NCBI GenBank assembly: GCA_030248135.1
Contig: JASANC010001905.1
Coordinates: forward strand, 1 to 64,000
Direction: 5' to 3'
Source: Theristus sp. LFF4_11
Lineage: Eukaryota; Nematoda; Chromadorea; Monhysterida; Xyalidae
Length of the DNA: 64,000 bases
The notes beneath the pieces were generated by a model, which did not search any database, was not told the DNA's origin, and saw only the letters and a program-made list of their open reading frames with translations. Below, piece after piece: positions 24,201 through 34,091 of the stretch. Positions within the stretch are counted from its first letter, which is position 1, and every line of letters begins with the position of its first letter. The position numbers and the translations under genes were made by a program.

Positions 24201-27200
24201 ATTACGTCCGATTGGAGTTAGATTATTAGATTGGATTAGAATTTACATTACCGGTTGCTAGAGTTGGAGACGATTCAATTCCGTGCTGAGCAAGATGATT
24301 ACGGTTAGCTCATTCACCATTTCACAATTTTTTGTGTTTTGTTTGTGCTGCAGGAGACGCCGGAAACGCCGGTCGAGATGGCGAAAACGGCTTTCCCGGT
24401 GACCCAGGTCTAGCGGGACTTCATGGCGACCCGGGCCGTAGCGGTGGGCAAGGTGTCCCGGGCAAACCAGGCTTACAGGGTTTACCTGGTGAACAAGGCG
24501 TCGGGGGATATCCGGGCATAAAGGGTGCCCCTGGTCAACCCGGTTATCCGGGCGCTAATGGACCTCCGGTATTTCTCGCAGACTTTTAGTTTAATTATAC
24601 ACCTTTCAAATTTTGTTTAAGTAAGTATCGGTAATGTATTGTCTTTTATTGTACTTTGGTCCAGAGACTCAATGCGTGCAAATAAATAGGCAAACAGTTC
24701 CATACTTCCATGCATGGCGCGGAACTTAAAAATTGACAATACAAAACATATGAAGATGCTTGGCACCGCAAAACAAAACTCTGTCCCTATTCTGCACCAG
24801 GGCATGAAAGGCGAATCGGGCGTGCGCATCCCCGGCGATGTCGGTTTTCCGGGACTTCCGGGTATAGACGGTGCGGACGGTCAGCCCGGCCTATCCGGCT
24901 TGCCGGGGAAGCCCGGTTTACGAGGAATCAAGGGCTATCCAGGATTACCCGGTTGGTAGGGTTGCATTTTCTTGAAATTAAAATACACTGTTGCATCGGC
25001 ACAAACTTCATGATAACTTGACAACAAAATAATAAAAAACCTTTTTAACAGGCGACGTTGGTCGACCCGGTGTTCGAGGTTTTCCGGGTCTCAAAGGCGA
25101 AATGGGACAAAATGGGCTACAGGGCGTACCCGGGATGCCTGGACTTGAAGGGATACCAGGCCAGCCTGGCGCAGCGGGACGAAAAGGAGATCCCGGACCT
25201 AAGGGAAACCCCGGGTCCCCTGGCTCAAAAGGCGTCTACGGTCCACCTGGAGAACAAGGTCTTGCGGGAGTTCTTGGATTCCCCGGTAAAGACGGTGAAC
25301 CGGGCGAGAGGGGATTCGATGGACCGCCCGGCGTTCCAGGTACGTGACACACACAACATTCGACTAATATACAGCTATGACATATTTTTTTAAACGTGCC
25401 CCTCTAAAATGACGTCATCTGCCGCCAAACATGCGCTTGCCGTTCACAGCAAACCAGACTTTTCGTTTACCCAATTTCTACCAGTAACGTGTGTTTGTTT
25501 AAACCTGTCACTTACTATCCGCAGAATGTGAATCTTTTTGAATTACAGTGAGAAGGACGAATGTGTCAGATTTGGCTAAAATCAAACACCCAATTTGGGG
25601 CCCAATGTTTTCTGGCAACTCCGATCATCCCATTCATTCATTCTTCTTTCGCGAGCTCTGTGTTCTGCAAAATAAGCTGACACGTTCGAACAAACATACT
25701 GTAAATAAATGGTGAATGTCGAATCAGTCACATCAAACTATGACATTTTAGTGTCTGTACTTTGACAAATGGGCGTTTTTAAAGCAAAGGACGTCATTTT
25801 AGTCGGACACGTTTGAATAAATCCACAATAGTTACTGTTTCCCGTGTGAGACGGCGGGCCAATATTGCGGGCAGAACGGAAATCTGTGATAACCTACAAA
25901 AAAACGACCGTCTACCCCGACGACAGGCGCAAAAGGCGCCCCGGGCGCTCCCGGAAGTGCGGGCGTGAAAGGCGAACGTGGCGACGACGGTCGCAACGGG
26001 CGACCTGGCGACGACGGATTGACTGGTAGCCCGGGACTGCCCGGCCTGCCCGGTGTGCCCGGTATTCGCGGGGCGAAAGGTGCCCGCGGTGATGGCGGAC
26101 CAAAGGGCGAGTCGGGCGTGCGCGGCGACACGGGCACGAACGGCAATCGCGGGCGGCCTGGCGATAACGGCGAACAAGGTAATGCGGTTTTGTTCTTGTG
26201 TCGGGTAGTGTTTTTTGTTGCATCATCGGACAGAGTGCGTTTGCACGCTGCAACGACACACACACATGCTCTCTTTCTCGACAAAAAACTGAAACTTTGA
26301 ATCTACAATAAACCGGAGATTGTACAGCACAGCCGTGCGTTTACCGCACTCTAACCGTTTTTCGCCGTAAATGATTTCCGCACACTAAAGGGCTCGTGGA
26401 AAATGAACGGTCACTGAAAACTTATTAAAAAAACATGTTTCACACATTGACCTCGTTTGCTTTTAAGGGCTCATGGGTCCAACTGGCAACCCCGGACCCA
26501 ACGGACCGCCGGGAATGAACGGGCTGCCCGGATTACCCGGCGACAGTATCCCCGGGTCCCGCGGTGCTCCCGGGATGGACGGCGATCCGGGCATCGACGG
26601 CCTGCCCGGACCACCGGGACAAATCGGTTTCCCCGGTGAGCCCGGTTTTCCGGGCCTGAAAGGTGAACGCGGCGACGATGGATTTGGAGGAGCGCCCGGT
26701 ATTGACGGGCCACCCGGTCGGCCCGGACTGAAAGGATACTTTGGCGACGACGGCTTACCCGGTGCAGTCGGTCTCGATGGCCCGCCGGTATGATTGGAAA
26801 CAATAGTTTTTTTTGTGTGCGTTTTTTCGTATTATGCACTGAATAATTTCTAACAAAATGATCGGAGAGGAATGAATAATGCGCAGGGTGACCCAGGACC
26901 AGCAGGACTGAAAGGTCATCGTGGTTTTGATGGCGAACCTGGAATTCTGGGACGAGACGGTGTCCCGGGATTGCCCGGCAACGACGGCGTCCGCGGTGAC
27001 CCCGGCATTGACGGTCTTCGCGGCAGGGACGGTCTACCTGGCATGAAGGCACGTGGCCGACACATGGCGCACACTCTGAAATGTTTTTTTCTGTCGTTTT
27101 TCTCGTGAAAGTTTTTCTTTACCGTTCCTTCGGACGTTTCTGCGTCAGACGCGTTTAGCATATCCTCGACATTCCGCGTCTATTCCGCATCTAGTCAAAA

Positions 27201-30200
27201 ATGATGATCAGCGCAGACGGATGTCATGTCTGACTGAAACATCAGCAAAAACAGTGGATCACACGAGACCAAAAGAGATGTTGACTGTTTCAGGGCGCTA
27301 TCGGATTGCCCGGCGTGCCTGGTCAGTCTGGCTTCATGGGCCCGAAGGGACCACCGGGTGTGGACGGCTTCCGCGGTGCTCCGGGCGACGTCGGGCCAAG
27401 AGGCCTGGACGGCATGCCAGGTGTCCCCGGAGCAAGGGGTATGCGCGGACAAGAAGGAATCCCGGGACAACCTGGATTACCGGGAATCGGTAAGTCGGAG
27501 TAAACATCTCAAACTCAACTTTACGGCGTTTGCATTAAGCGCATTGATTGCTGATTGCTTGAAACTTGATTGCTGTTATTTTTCAGGTATACCCGGCGAA
27601 CCGGGACTCTTCGGCATACCCGGCAAGGACGGCCGGCCCGGTTCCCCTGGCATTGATGGTGTCAAAGGTGACGCTGGAATGCCGGGATTCCCGGGCGAGA
27701 AAGGTACGCTGGGGGAGGGGTGCGGTGGGGAGAATAAATTATAAAATATTTGAAAAATATTGCGTGTCAAATGAGAGAAAAACTAAGAGCGATCGATATT
27801 CCCGTGGAAATAACCTTTTCTTGCAGGCCAGATGGGTGAACCTGGTGTTCGCGGTCGTCACGGTGAAAAGGGCATCGCCGGGCTAGACGGAAAACGAGGT
27901 CAGACTTCTGTTTTTATTGTCTGTTTATTTTCAACCAATCATCACAGCGACATGAAGAGTTACGGAAACTGAAAAAATGAAAAAAAAATGAAAAAAACGT
28001 CCATTAGCAGTAAAACTACAGTCGAACTCACTAAAATGTGGAATCAGCTGATTGGTCAACCGAGCGGAGGCTGCTCACACTCCGCACCGTTCTTTTTTCG
28101 TGGATTTGGATTTTATTGAAACGTGTTTTTATGAATTTCCAGCAACCTTTTTGTGCTAAAAATAAACTCAAAGGTTAGAAAACGCGAAATTTCGAAAATT
28201 TTATTCCACAGCTCAACTCAAAATGTATTTTTTGTTTAATGACGACGACGACGTCGTCGCTTAATTTTTGCGTGTGGACTGAAAAATAAAAGCTTAAAAG
28301 GAGTGCGCTGTGCATGGTTTGCTGCGTGCACCAAGTAAATGAACACAGCAGCTTACCAAAAACAACTTGAAAACGGTGAAAATGAAAAATGAAAGCAAAG
28401 TCGTCGTCGTCCGCGAAGTCGGAACGCATTTTTTTAAATTGCGGACGCATGTCGATCGGTCAGCTAGGAATGAAACCCCCTTCAGCTGGCTAGACAGCGC
28501 ACTCATTTCAGGCTTTTGTCTTTCAGTTCACACGTAAAAATTAAGCGACGTCGTCGTCGTCGTCGTCGTCAGTGAAAAATGCATTTTGAGCTGTTGAATA
28601 AAAAAAATTGAATTTCGCAGTTCTCCAACCCTTTGAGTTTATTTTTAGCATGAAAAGGGTGCTGGAAATTCACACTCATTAAAAAGAAACACGATTCAAT
28701 AGAATCCAGATCCACGAGAAAAGATGGGTGCGGAGTGTGAGCAGCCTCCCCTCGGCCGACCAATCAGCTGATTCCACATTTTATTGAATTCGACTGTATG
28801 GCATGCAATTTTCCTGAAATTCTGAAAATTTTGAAATTTGATGATCATTTTACTTCACAGCTCCCTTTGTACCCGTCAAATTGATTTTTCAGGTCGCGAC
28901 GGGTTTAAGGGTTTGAAAGGTGACTACGGTGACCCTGGTAGTCCGGGTTTTCCGGGACCTCCCGGCGATCAAGGACTGCTGGGACGTCGCGGACTTGACG
29001 GCCCACCCGGTATCATCGGTGATCAGGTCAGTCGGGCACCCGCAGCGTGCAAGAATAACCCTGCAGATCTTGACAGGGCGAAATCTTTGAGCTTGAAAAC
29101 TACCGCTTCAGCTGTCAAATTTTCGACCGCCCTTTTCTGCCTCTGCCCCAAACGGGTGTTTTTAACACATTCAAAATTTTGAATTTTCTGGTTTACCCGT
29201 CCGCGGACAGTCCCTCCGGCCCCTTTTTGGGAGGAAACTTATCAACAGAAGGCACACTTGGGTACTTTTCTGCTGCACCAATAGGTGGGTGCCACCTTTT
29301 ATCGCTAAACTGCAAAGAATACAGATTCCAAGAACGAAGCATATGCATGTGGAATTTCAACAGCAATGGCAGAAAACCCACGTGTTAACGCGCACCATTG
29401 GTTTCAGTTTTCCAACTGCGCAATATGCATATGATGCAACTGACTGCATTCGTCTTGTTGAGTCTTCAGTTTTTAAAAGTGTTTCGTTTGTCTGCGTGGT
29501 GTGTGTGTGTGTGTGTTGCGGATCAGTTGTGTGTCTGTCTACAAACAACATACACACACATACATTTATCCCACAGCGTGTGTTTAGGCGTATACACGTG
29601 TCTGGTTTGGCACGCTCACAACAGAGGCAGAAACCATATTTACTCATAACACTAAGCGACAACGTTGGCCGCGTAGCTCAGTGGTTAGAGCGCTGGTCTT
29701 GTAAACCAGCGGCCGAGGGTTCGATCCCCTCCGCGGCCTACCGCTTTTACGGCGGATCTTGTTTTTGTGTTCGTTCGACATTTCAAACGGTCTGTCATTG
29801 ATCCGCGCAAACCGACTGGTTATCAACAGTTTTAGTATTAATATAATCGTTTTGTTCTGTTTTTTTTAAAACGAGATATTGAAATTTGATTCAGGGCGAT
29901 CCTGGCCTTCCTGGCTTGAAAGGCATGAAGGGTGTTTTTGGAGATGAAGGTCCCTCTGGGGCGCCAGGTGGGTTTTCAATGAAAGCGTGATGTTATTTTC
30001 TTTCTCAGAATTCTTGGTCTATGCTTTTCCGGTGTACAAACTTTTCAATACGGACATTCCAGCGATTCATTCTTAAGACCACTATTATGTTGCGCAGTCT
30101 CACAAGCAAACACACGTGCTGTAGTTGTTTCTTTGTGACCGTGCAACAGTCGAGATCGCCCGGTGTGCTTGTGCAAAACGAAAAAACAGCCGATGAAAAT

Positions 30201-33200
30201 CGGTGCGCTATCTGAGAACGTCCGCCAACGTCAAAGAGTTTTCAGGGCTCAAGGGCGACCTCGGCTTGCCCGGCACCCGGGGCCTATCGGGCCGAGATGG
30301 GCGACCGGGCCTCCCAGGGCCAGTCGGGCCGCAGGGCCGTCAACGACCGACCGAGCTGCGTCACAGTCCTCCGGGCTTTGCCGGTCCGAAGGGATTGAAG
30401 GGCAACAAAGGCTACCCGGGAATGCCCGGTGGACAAGGTGTGTGTGTGAATTGTGTTTCTTCGGGTAATGTTTGCGGAATTAAAAAAAACACACACAGAC
30501 GATTGATTGGATGTTGTTTATAGGCGATTTGTTATGTTTATTTTATCATTGCGTGGTTTTGGGTTTGAGTTTTTCATCGCGTAGTGCAAAAAACAGCGTA
30601 AAAACACAAAAGAAGCTGAAATCTGCGTAACGTCTAATTCTATACCTGATTAAAATCTCAGACATCCTAAATATACCAAGCCCCGAGTTATTAATAAAAA
30701 ATGAACATTTTCATCTTCAACATTTTTTTACAACAGCATGTTTGTTTAGACCTGCCTTTTTTGTCGGAGACTACAATGCTCACGGAAAAAGGGGAGAACA
30801 CGGTGATCGGAGTTGCAATAAAACCGCATGTTCAAATTGTCTAATATAAAAACCGTCTTTAGGGCGCCCTGGACCACCCGGCCTTCGTGGCGCACCTGGT
30901 GACGAAGGTATCTACGGAAACCCCGGTCCAAATGGTGCCAGAGGGATTTTTGGTCCCGACGGATCGCCCGGATTACCGGGAATTGACGGCCAACGCGGAA
31001 GACCCGGACAGCCAGGTTAGCTGTGCCTTTTCTGACTTGTTTTTGATGGCCGCTGACTGATTGATTGGCAGTTTTGTGAGTCAGAATGAAAAAATGTCAT
31101 TTGATGTACTTTGTTATAGGGATGGTAAAAACGATTTTTAATATTGTCAGGAAAAACAGTTTCTTGCCAATTTTTTCCAGCACCCAGAATCCTGAACTTG
31201 GCCCTCCGGAAGCAATCAGAGGCGTCGCTGTGTTCTATGTGGTTGAAATTTTCAATTAAAATTGCAACACACTGAATGGCAAAGCAGTGTTTCAATCAAA
31301 ATTTCTGACCAAACTGAGTGCTAGGGCTATAGATACAGCAGAAAATTCTAACGTGTACGGAAATTTGACTTTTGGATCTCAGTCAGTAATTACTTTTGAA
31401 GTGGTTGATTTATATGCTGAGGGAGGAATAAGATAAGTTATTCTTTTTTATGGGGCACGTTTTGTGTTTTGCACAGAATTTCAGTGCAATAAACAGTAAG
31501 TTCACTTAAAAAACAGTTGACACAAGTGATAAAACACGAAATTATTACACAGTTCATAACAAATAACAAAAAAGACAAACATAATATTGCGTGCAAAAAG
31601 GCTGCCTTCAACATAATTTCGATCACCTGTGTGGTCAGAATGGGGTTTTGCGTATATTTTTCCGTTCGGATTCGGACGTGTTTGCACGTAATCCTTTTTT
31701 GCACATTGAATACTTTCATTTTTTTCAGGTTTTTCCGGCTCACCGGGCGGCCGTGGTCCTGCAGCGAAATCGGCCGGCTGGTTTTTCGCGCGGCACTCGC
31801 AAACGACCAAAATCCCCGAATGCCCGGCAGGCAGTAGAATGATGTGGAGCGGGTATTCGCTGCTGTTCGTCCAAGGCAATGGAAGGGCCACTGGACAGGA
31901 CCTTGGTTTGTGGACACAGACCCCAGAGTAAAGAATTGGGCAAAGAATCGGGTAAATGTGGTCGACTTTCTGTGCGTTACTCCAAACGACCGACATTCCC
32001 AAATGCGCGGCTGGCAGTAACATGATGTGTACTGTGTAGCGGGTATTCGGGGTACGCACGGAAAGGGGTAATGTTCGCTGAACAGGACCGTCTAAGACAA
32101 AGAAATTGCTAAAAGTGGTCAGTTTTTATGCGTTATTCGCAAGCGATCGACATTCCCTAATGCCCGGTCGGCAGTCACATAATGTGGAGCGGGTATCGTG
32201 TTTGCTGATATGCTGCGTTTTCCGCTATCACATATGGCGTTTGCATGTTGCGGTAAACGTAGTAAAAAAATAACCAAAGAAGATTGAATTCCAGGTAAAC
32301 CGGGCAGCTGTATGCGCAAGTTCAGCACGATGCCCTACATGTTCTGCAACTTGAACAACGTCTGCTACGTCAGCAGCCGCAACGACTACTCGTACTGGCT
32401 GAGCACGCCGGAGCCGATGACGCCCATGATGAATCCGGTGCAGGGCACCGCCATACGACCGTACATCAGCAGATGCGTCGTCTGTGAGACGCCCACGCAG
32501 GTATACGCTCGAACACTCGAAATTATAGGCATTCAGCTGATTGGTTGGTGATCACGTGAAGTTTGCGTTCTGTGCAGGCATTGCTGTGTGGTGGCGGCGT
32601 TTGCCCTGCACAGAAAGCATTTTGTATCACGTGATCACCAACCAATCAGCTGATTTCCTAGAATGTAGAGTTTGACCGTACAGTAGTTATTGCTTCAAGC
32701 TTGTAGGCACAAATGGTTCACACTTCTAGGAAAAGCCGCACAGCTAAAAAACAATCTGAATTCTCTGAATTCAACGGTGCCGCACATTTTTGAATTGTCG
32801 CGCAATTAGTGAAATGTTTTTACTTTTTATATCCCTTAAAGCGCTCTACTGGTCACTTCAGAAAAGCACGGTTTTGTTGAAAGCAATGCTTTTATCAATG
32901 ATTGCACCAAAAACTTTGCACTCACTCGTGTGTGGACAAAAGCAGAATATGCTGATTTGACAGTTTGGGGAATGCTAAACTATTCTTATCGTTTCTACAG
33001 ACAATGGCCGTGCACAGTCAATCAGACAAGAATCCAGACTGCCCGCGAACCTGGGAGCCGATGTGGGAGGGTTACAGCTTCATTATGGTTAGTTTCTCAC
33101 GGCATTGGTGTTTCCCACGGTGAATCTTCTCACGCATGTATTCCGTGAATTTTGTGCTGATTTGATGCACAAACTAGTTGCAAAAAGTCAGTTTTTTGTT

Positions 33201-34091
33201 GGTTGCACACCAGCAACCATCTCGGAATGCATTGCACCGTCTCTGTCCGGACATTCTCACGATATACACATTTTCCCACGCTCTATCTTATGAAACGAGC
33301 TCTACTTCACACGGTTCGGTTCGCAGCAAACGGGCGCCGGCGCGGAGGCGACCGGTCAAAGTCTGCAGTCGCCCGGCAGCTGCCTCGAGAGATTCCGCGC
33401 GGTGCCATTCGTCGAGTGCCACGGACGCGGCACATGCAACTATTACGCCACCAATCACGCCTATTGGCTTGCCATCATTGAGCAGGTTCGGTGGTAACGT
33501 TTTGGAACATTTGTAGCTCCGCCCCCCCCCAGTCCCGGAAGTTACAAACCGAGGTTGCAAAGTTACAAACCTTACGAACTGGAACTTACCAAACTCCGGT
33601 CCTGCACGGCTGATGCCCTGGTGAGCCAAAGCCAGCAGGCTGGCCATGAAAGGGGCACACAGACTTTGGGAACAGCATAATCATGGTAAGATCCGTTGGT
33701 TTTGAAACGTTATTCGTGATTCCAGTAGAATGTGCGCGCCTTTTTCAAGTCGTTCGTTTTCTGGGTGCAACGGTTGGAGCTGATTGGCGAAATTTGAACA
33801 TAAGGGGCTGTCTGATTGGTCGTGCTACAGTGTGTAGCTTGACACTGCCAATAATCCACGAGTCGTATTTTTGCATATTTTTGGGATTTTCTGCAGTCTT
33901 CTATAATTTTTGACGGACATGACAAAAGTGTGTTCAATATGTAGGAGCAAATTTCATTCATGCGAAAATTGATTTTTCCACTTTTTCAGGATGAGCAGTT
34001 CAAAAAGCCAATGCCGGCAACACTGAAGGCTGGTGGCTTACAATCTCGCGTCAGCCGCTGCCGTGTCTGCATGAAGCGGGGTCTGCAATGA
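15279..34091 (+). CDS. Collagen type IV alpha chain, alpha-1-like (complete)
   Basis: Network-forming basement-membrane collagen. The 33 phase-consistent exons are 15279-15431, 15719-15853, 16336-16443, 16629-16787, 17231-17293, 17633-17821, 17997-18113, 18357-18455, 18849-19068, 19273-19428, 19958-20113, 20229-20455, 22767-22887, 23310-23512, 23989-24124, 24354-24568, 24801-24951, 25052-25339, 25927-26178, 26468-26787, 26887-27048, 27294-27489, 27587-27703, 27827-27898, 28893-29026, 29895-29967, 30246-30437, 30863-31015, 31729-31905, 32295-32500, 33001-33087, 33327-33485 and 33990-34091. Total 1765 aa, a usual family length. In order: signal peptide ([15 protein letters not shown]), Cys-rich 7S start ([16 protein letters not shown]), Gly-X-Y repeats with interruptions and PGCNGTD, a helix CxxC (DDCGFCPPG), then an NC1 domain with all 12 cysteines. 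NC1 motifs [27 protein letters not shown] and FKKP look alpha-1-like. Intron 21 needs a GC donor. Confidence 0.95.
15885..16037. mobile_element. MITE related to family A, collagen intron 2
   Basis: Inverted ends CAGTCTGACCCTATAACATA on the left and TATGTTATAGAGTTAGACTG on the right, with CAGCTGATTGGTTGG inside the left arm and its decayed partner in the right arm. TA follows the right end. Confidence 0.75.
18710..18821. mobile_element. Right half of a family A MITE, collagen intron 8
   Basis: Ends with CCAACCAATCAGCGGATTGC and TTACGAGTTCGACTGTA, the inverted terminus of family A. No matching left end was found, so this is a truncated copy. Confidence 0.6.
19575..19766 (+). mobile_element. 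tRNA-derived SINE (family 2), collagen intron 10
   Basis: A-box-like GGCCTGGTGGTAGCGCGTTA, a decayed B box near the CCCCGCCGAGG segment, then the body GGCACTTAATGACAGAGAAA, CTCGATGGGCGCCC and CTGGGTTAGCC, ending in an A/C-rich tail. It closely matches 37671-37860. Confidence 0.8.
21048..22126 (-). CDS. Probable nested membrane-protein gene inside collagen IV intron 12
   Basis: Not recognised. Three coding-like blocks lie on the opposite strand of the 2.3-kb collagen intron. Block 1 (22126-21887) starts ATG, is 80 codons, carries an acidic linker ([18 protein letters not shown]) and ends at a good donor after YDLRTFL. Block 2 (21645-21531) encodes [18 protein letters not shown], then a hydrophobic [10 protein letters not shown], and ends at CTG|GTAAGT. 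Block 3 (21392-21048, stop TGA) begins with a clear membrane helix, [20 protein letters not shown], then a basic stretch [10 protein letters not shown] and a hydrophilic Asn/Ser-rich tail. Block 1 to 2 is in phase. The strong block-2 donor gives the wrong phase for block 3, so a splice site or small exon is misplaced. Translating block 3 in the frame the donor predicts gives an unconvincing peptide ending at 21229. Confidence 0.5.
23026..23247. mobile_element. MITE family C, collagen intron 13
   Basis: A 222-bp element with ends TTAAGGCCCGTTCATACTGA and CAGTGTGAACGGGGCTTTA forming an imperfect inverted pair. The interior holds GGCACGGCAC and repeated ACGTCAG/ACGTCGA blocks. It is related to 6467-6667 and, at the termini, to 55071-55216. 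Confidence 0.75.
25378..25828. mobile_element. MITE family F carrying a nested family G element, collagen intron 18
   Basis: Outer ends TGACATATTTTTTTAAACGT (left) and ACACGTTTGAATAAATCCAC (right) match, in inverse orientation, the element at 41129-41361; TA flanks both sides. Relative to that shorter copy, this one has an extra segment at about 25490-25705, with ends GTTTAAACCTGTCAC and GACACGTTCGAAC. That segment is related to the free element at 53359-53536. Confidence 0.75.
28019..28796. mobile_element. Foldback-type DNA element with arms of about 300 bp, collagen intron 24
   Basis: Termini CAGTCGAACTCACTAAAATG and its inverted partner (CATTTTATTGAATTCGACTG) are flanked by TA on both sides. 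The inverted similarity continues through CAGCTGATTGGTC, AGGCTGCTCACACTCCGCAC and GCTAAAAATAAACTCAAAGG to mirrored GAC/GTC trinucleotide tracts (28242-28260 and 28546-28572) and beyond to GAGTGCGCTG. The outer terminus is that of family A. No transposase frame is present. Confidence 0.85.
29667..29739 (+). tRNA. tRNA-Thr (anticodon TGT), in collagen intron 25
   Basis: A complete cloverleaf: acceptor stem GGCCGCG with CGCGGCC, D stem GCTC/GAGC, anticodon stem CTGGT/ACCAG with loop CTTGTAA (anticodon TGT at 29700-29702), T stem GAGGG/CCCTC with loop TTCGATC, and discriminator T. Internal A and B boxes are intact, so it should be transcribed by pol III independently of the host gene. CCA is not encoded, as expected in eukaryotes. 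Confidence 0.95.
31958..32090 (+). pseudogene. Decayed duplicate (copy 2) of the collagen NC1 exon 31729-31905
   Basis: Aligns to the active exon from about 31781 onward: the GTGGTC...TTTC start, CAAACGACC, the ATTCCCAAATGC segment, GGCAGTAACATGATGTG and AGCGGGTATTCG, then AACAGGACC. It carries a one-base deletion near the CAAACGACC block and a short insertion (TACTGTG) that brings in a stop. It lies in the intron between the active exon and exon 32295. Confidence 0.85.
32115..32198 (+). pseudogene. Decayed duplicate (copy 3) of the collagen NC1 exon 31729-31905
   Basis: Aligns to the active exon over ATGCGTTATTCGCAAGCGAT, ATTCCCTAATGCCCGG and ATAATGTGGAGCGGGTAT. The reading frame is intact except for one nonsense codon, TAA, where the active exon has GAA (the residue before the conserved Cys-Pro). 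Similarity stops after the GGGTAT block, so the exon's 3' half and a donor are missing. Confidence 0.85.
32502..32680. mobile_element. MITE family A at a 5' splice site, collagen intron 30
   Basis: Arms CAGCTGATTGGTTGGTGATC and GATCACCAACCAATCAGCTG are perfect inverted partners. The outer ends (TACGCTCGAACACTCG and TTTGACCGTA) are imperfect. The left end lies in the donor CAG|GTATACGC of the NC1 exon ending at 32500. Confidence 0.85.
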
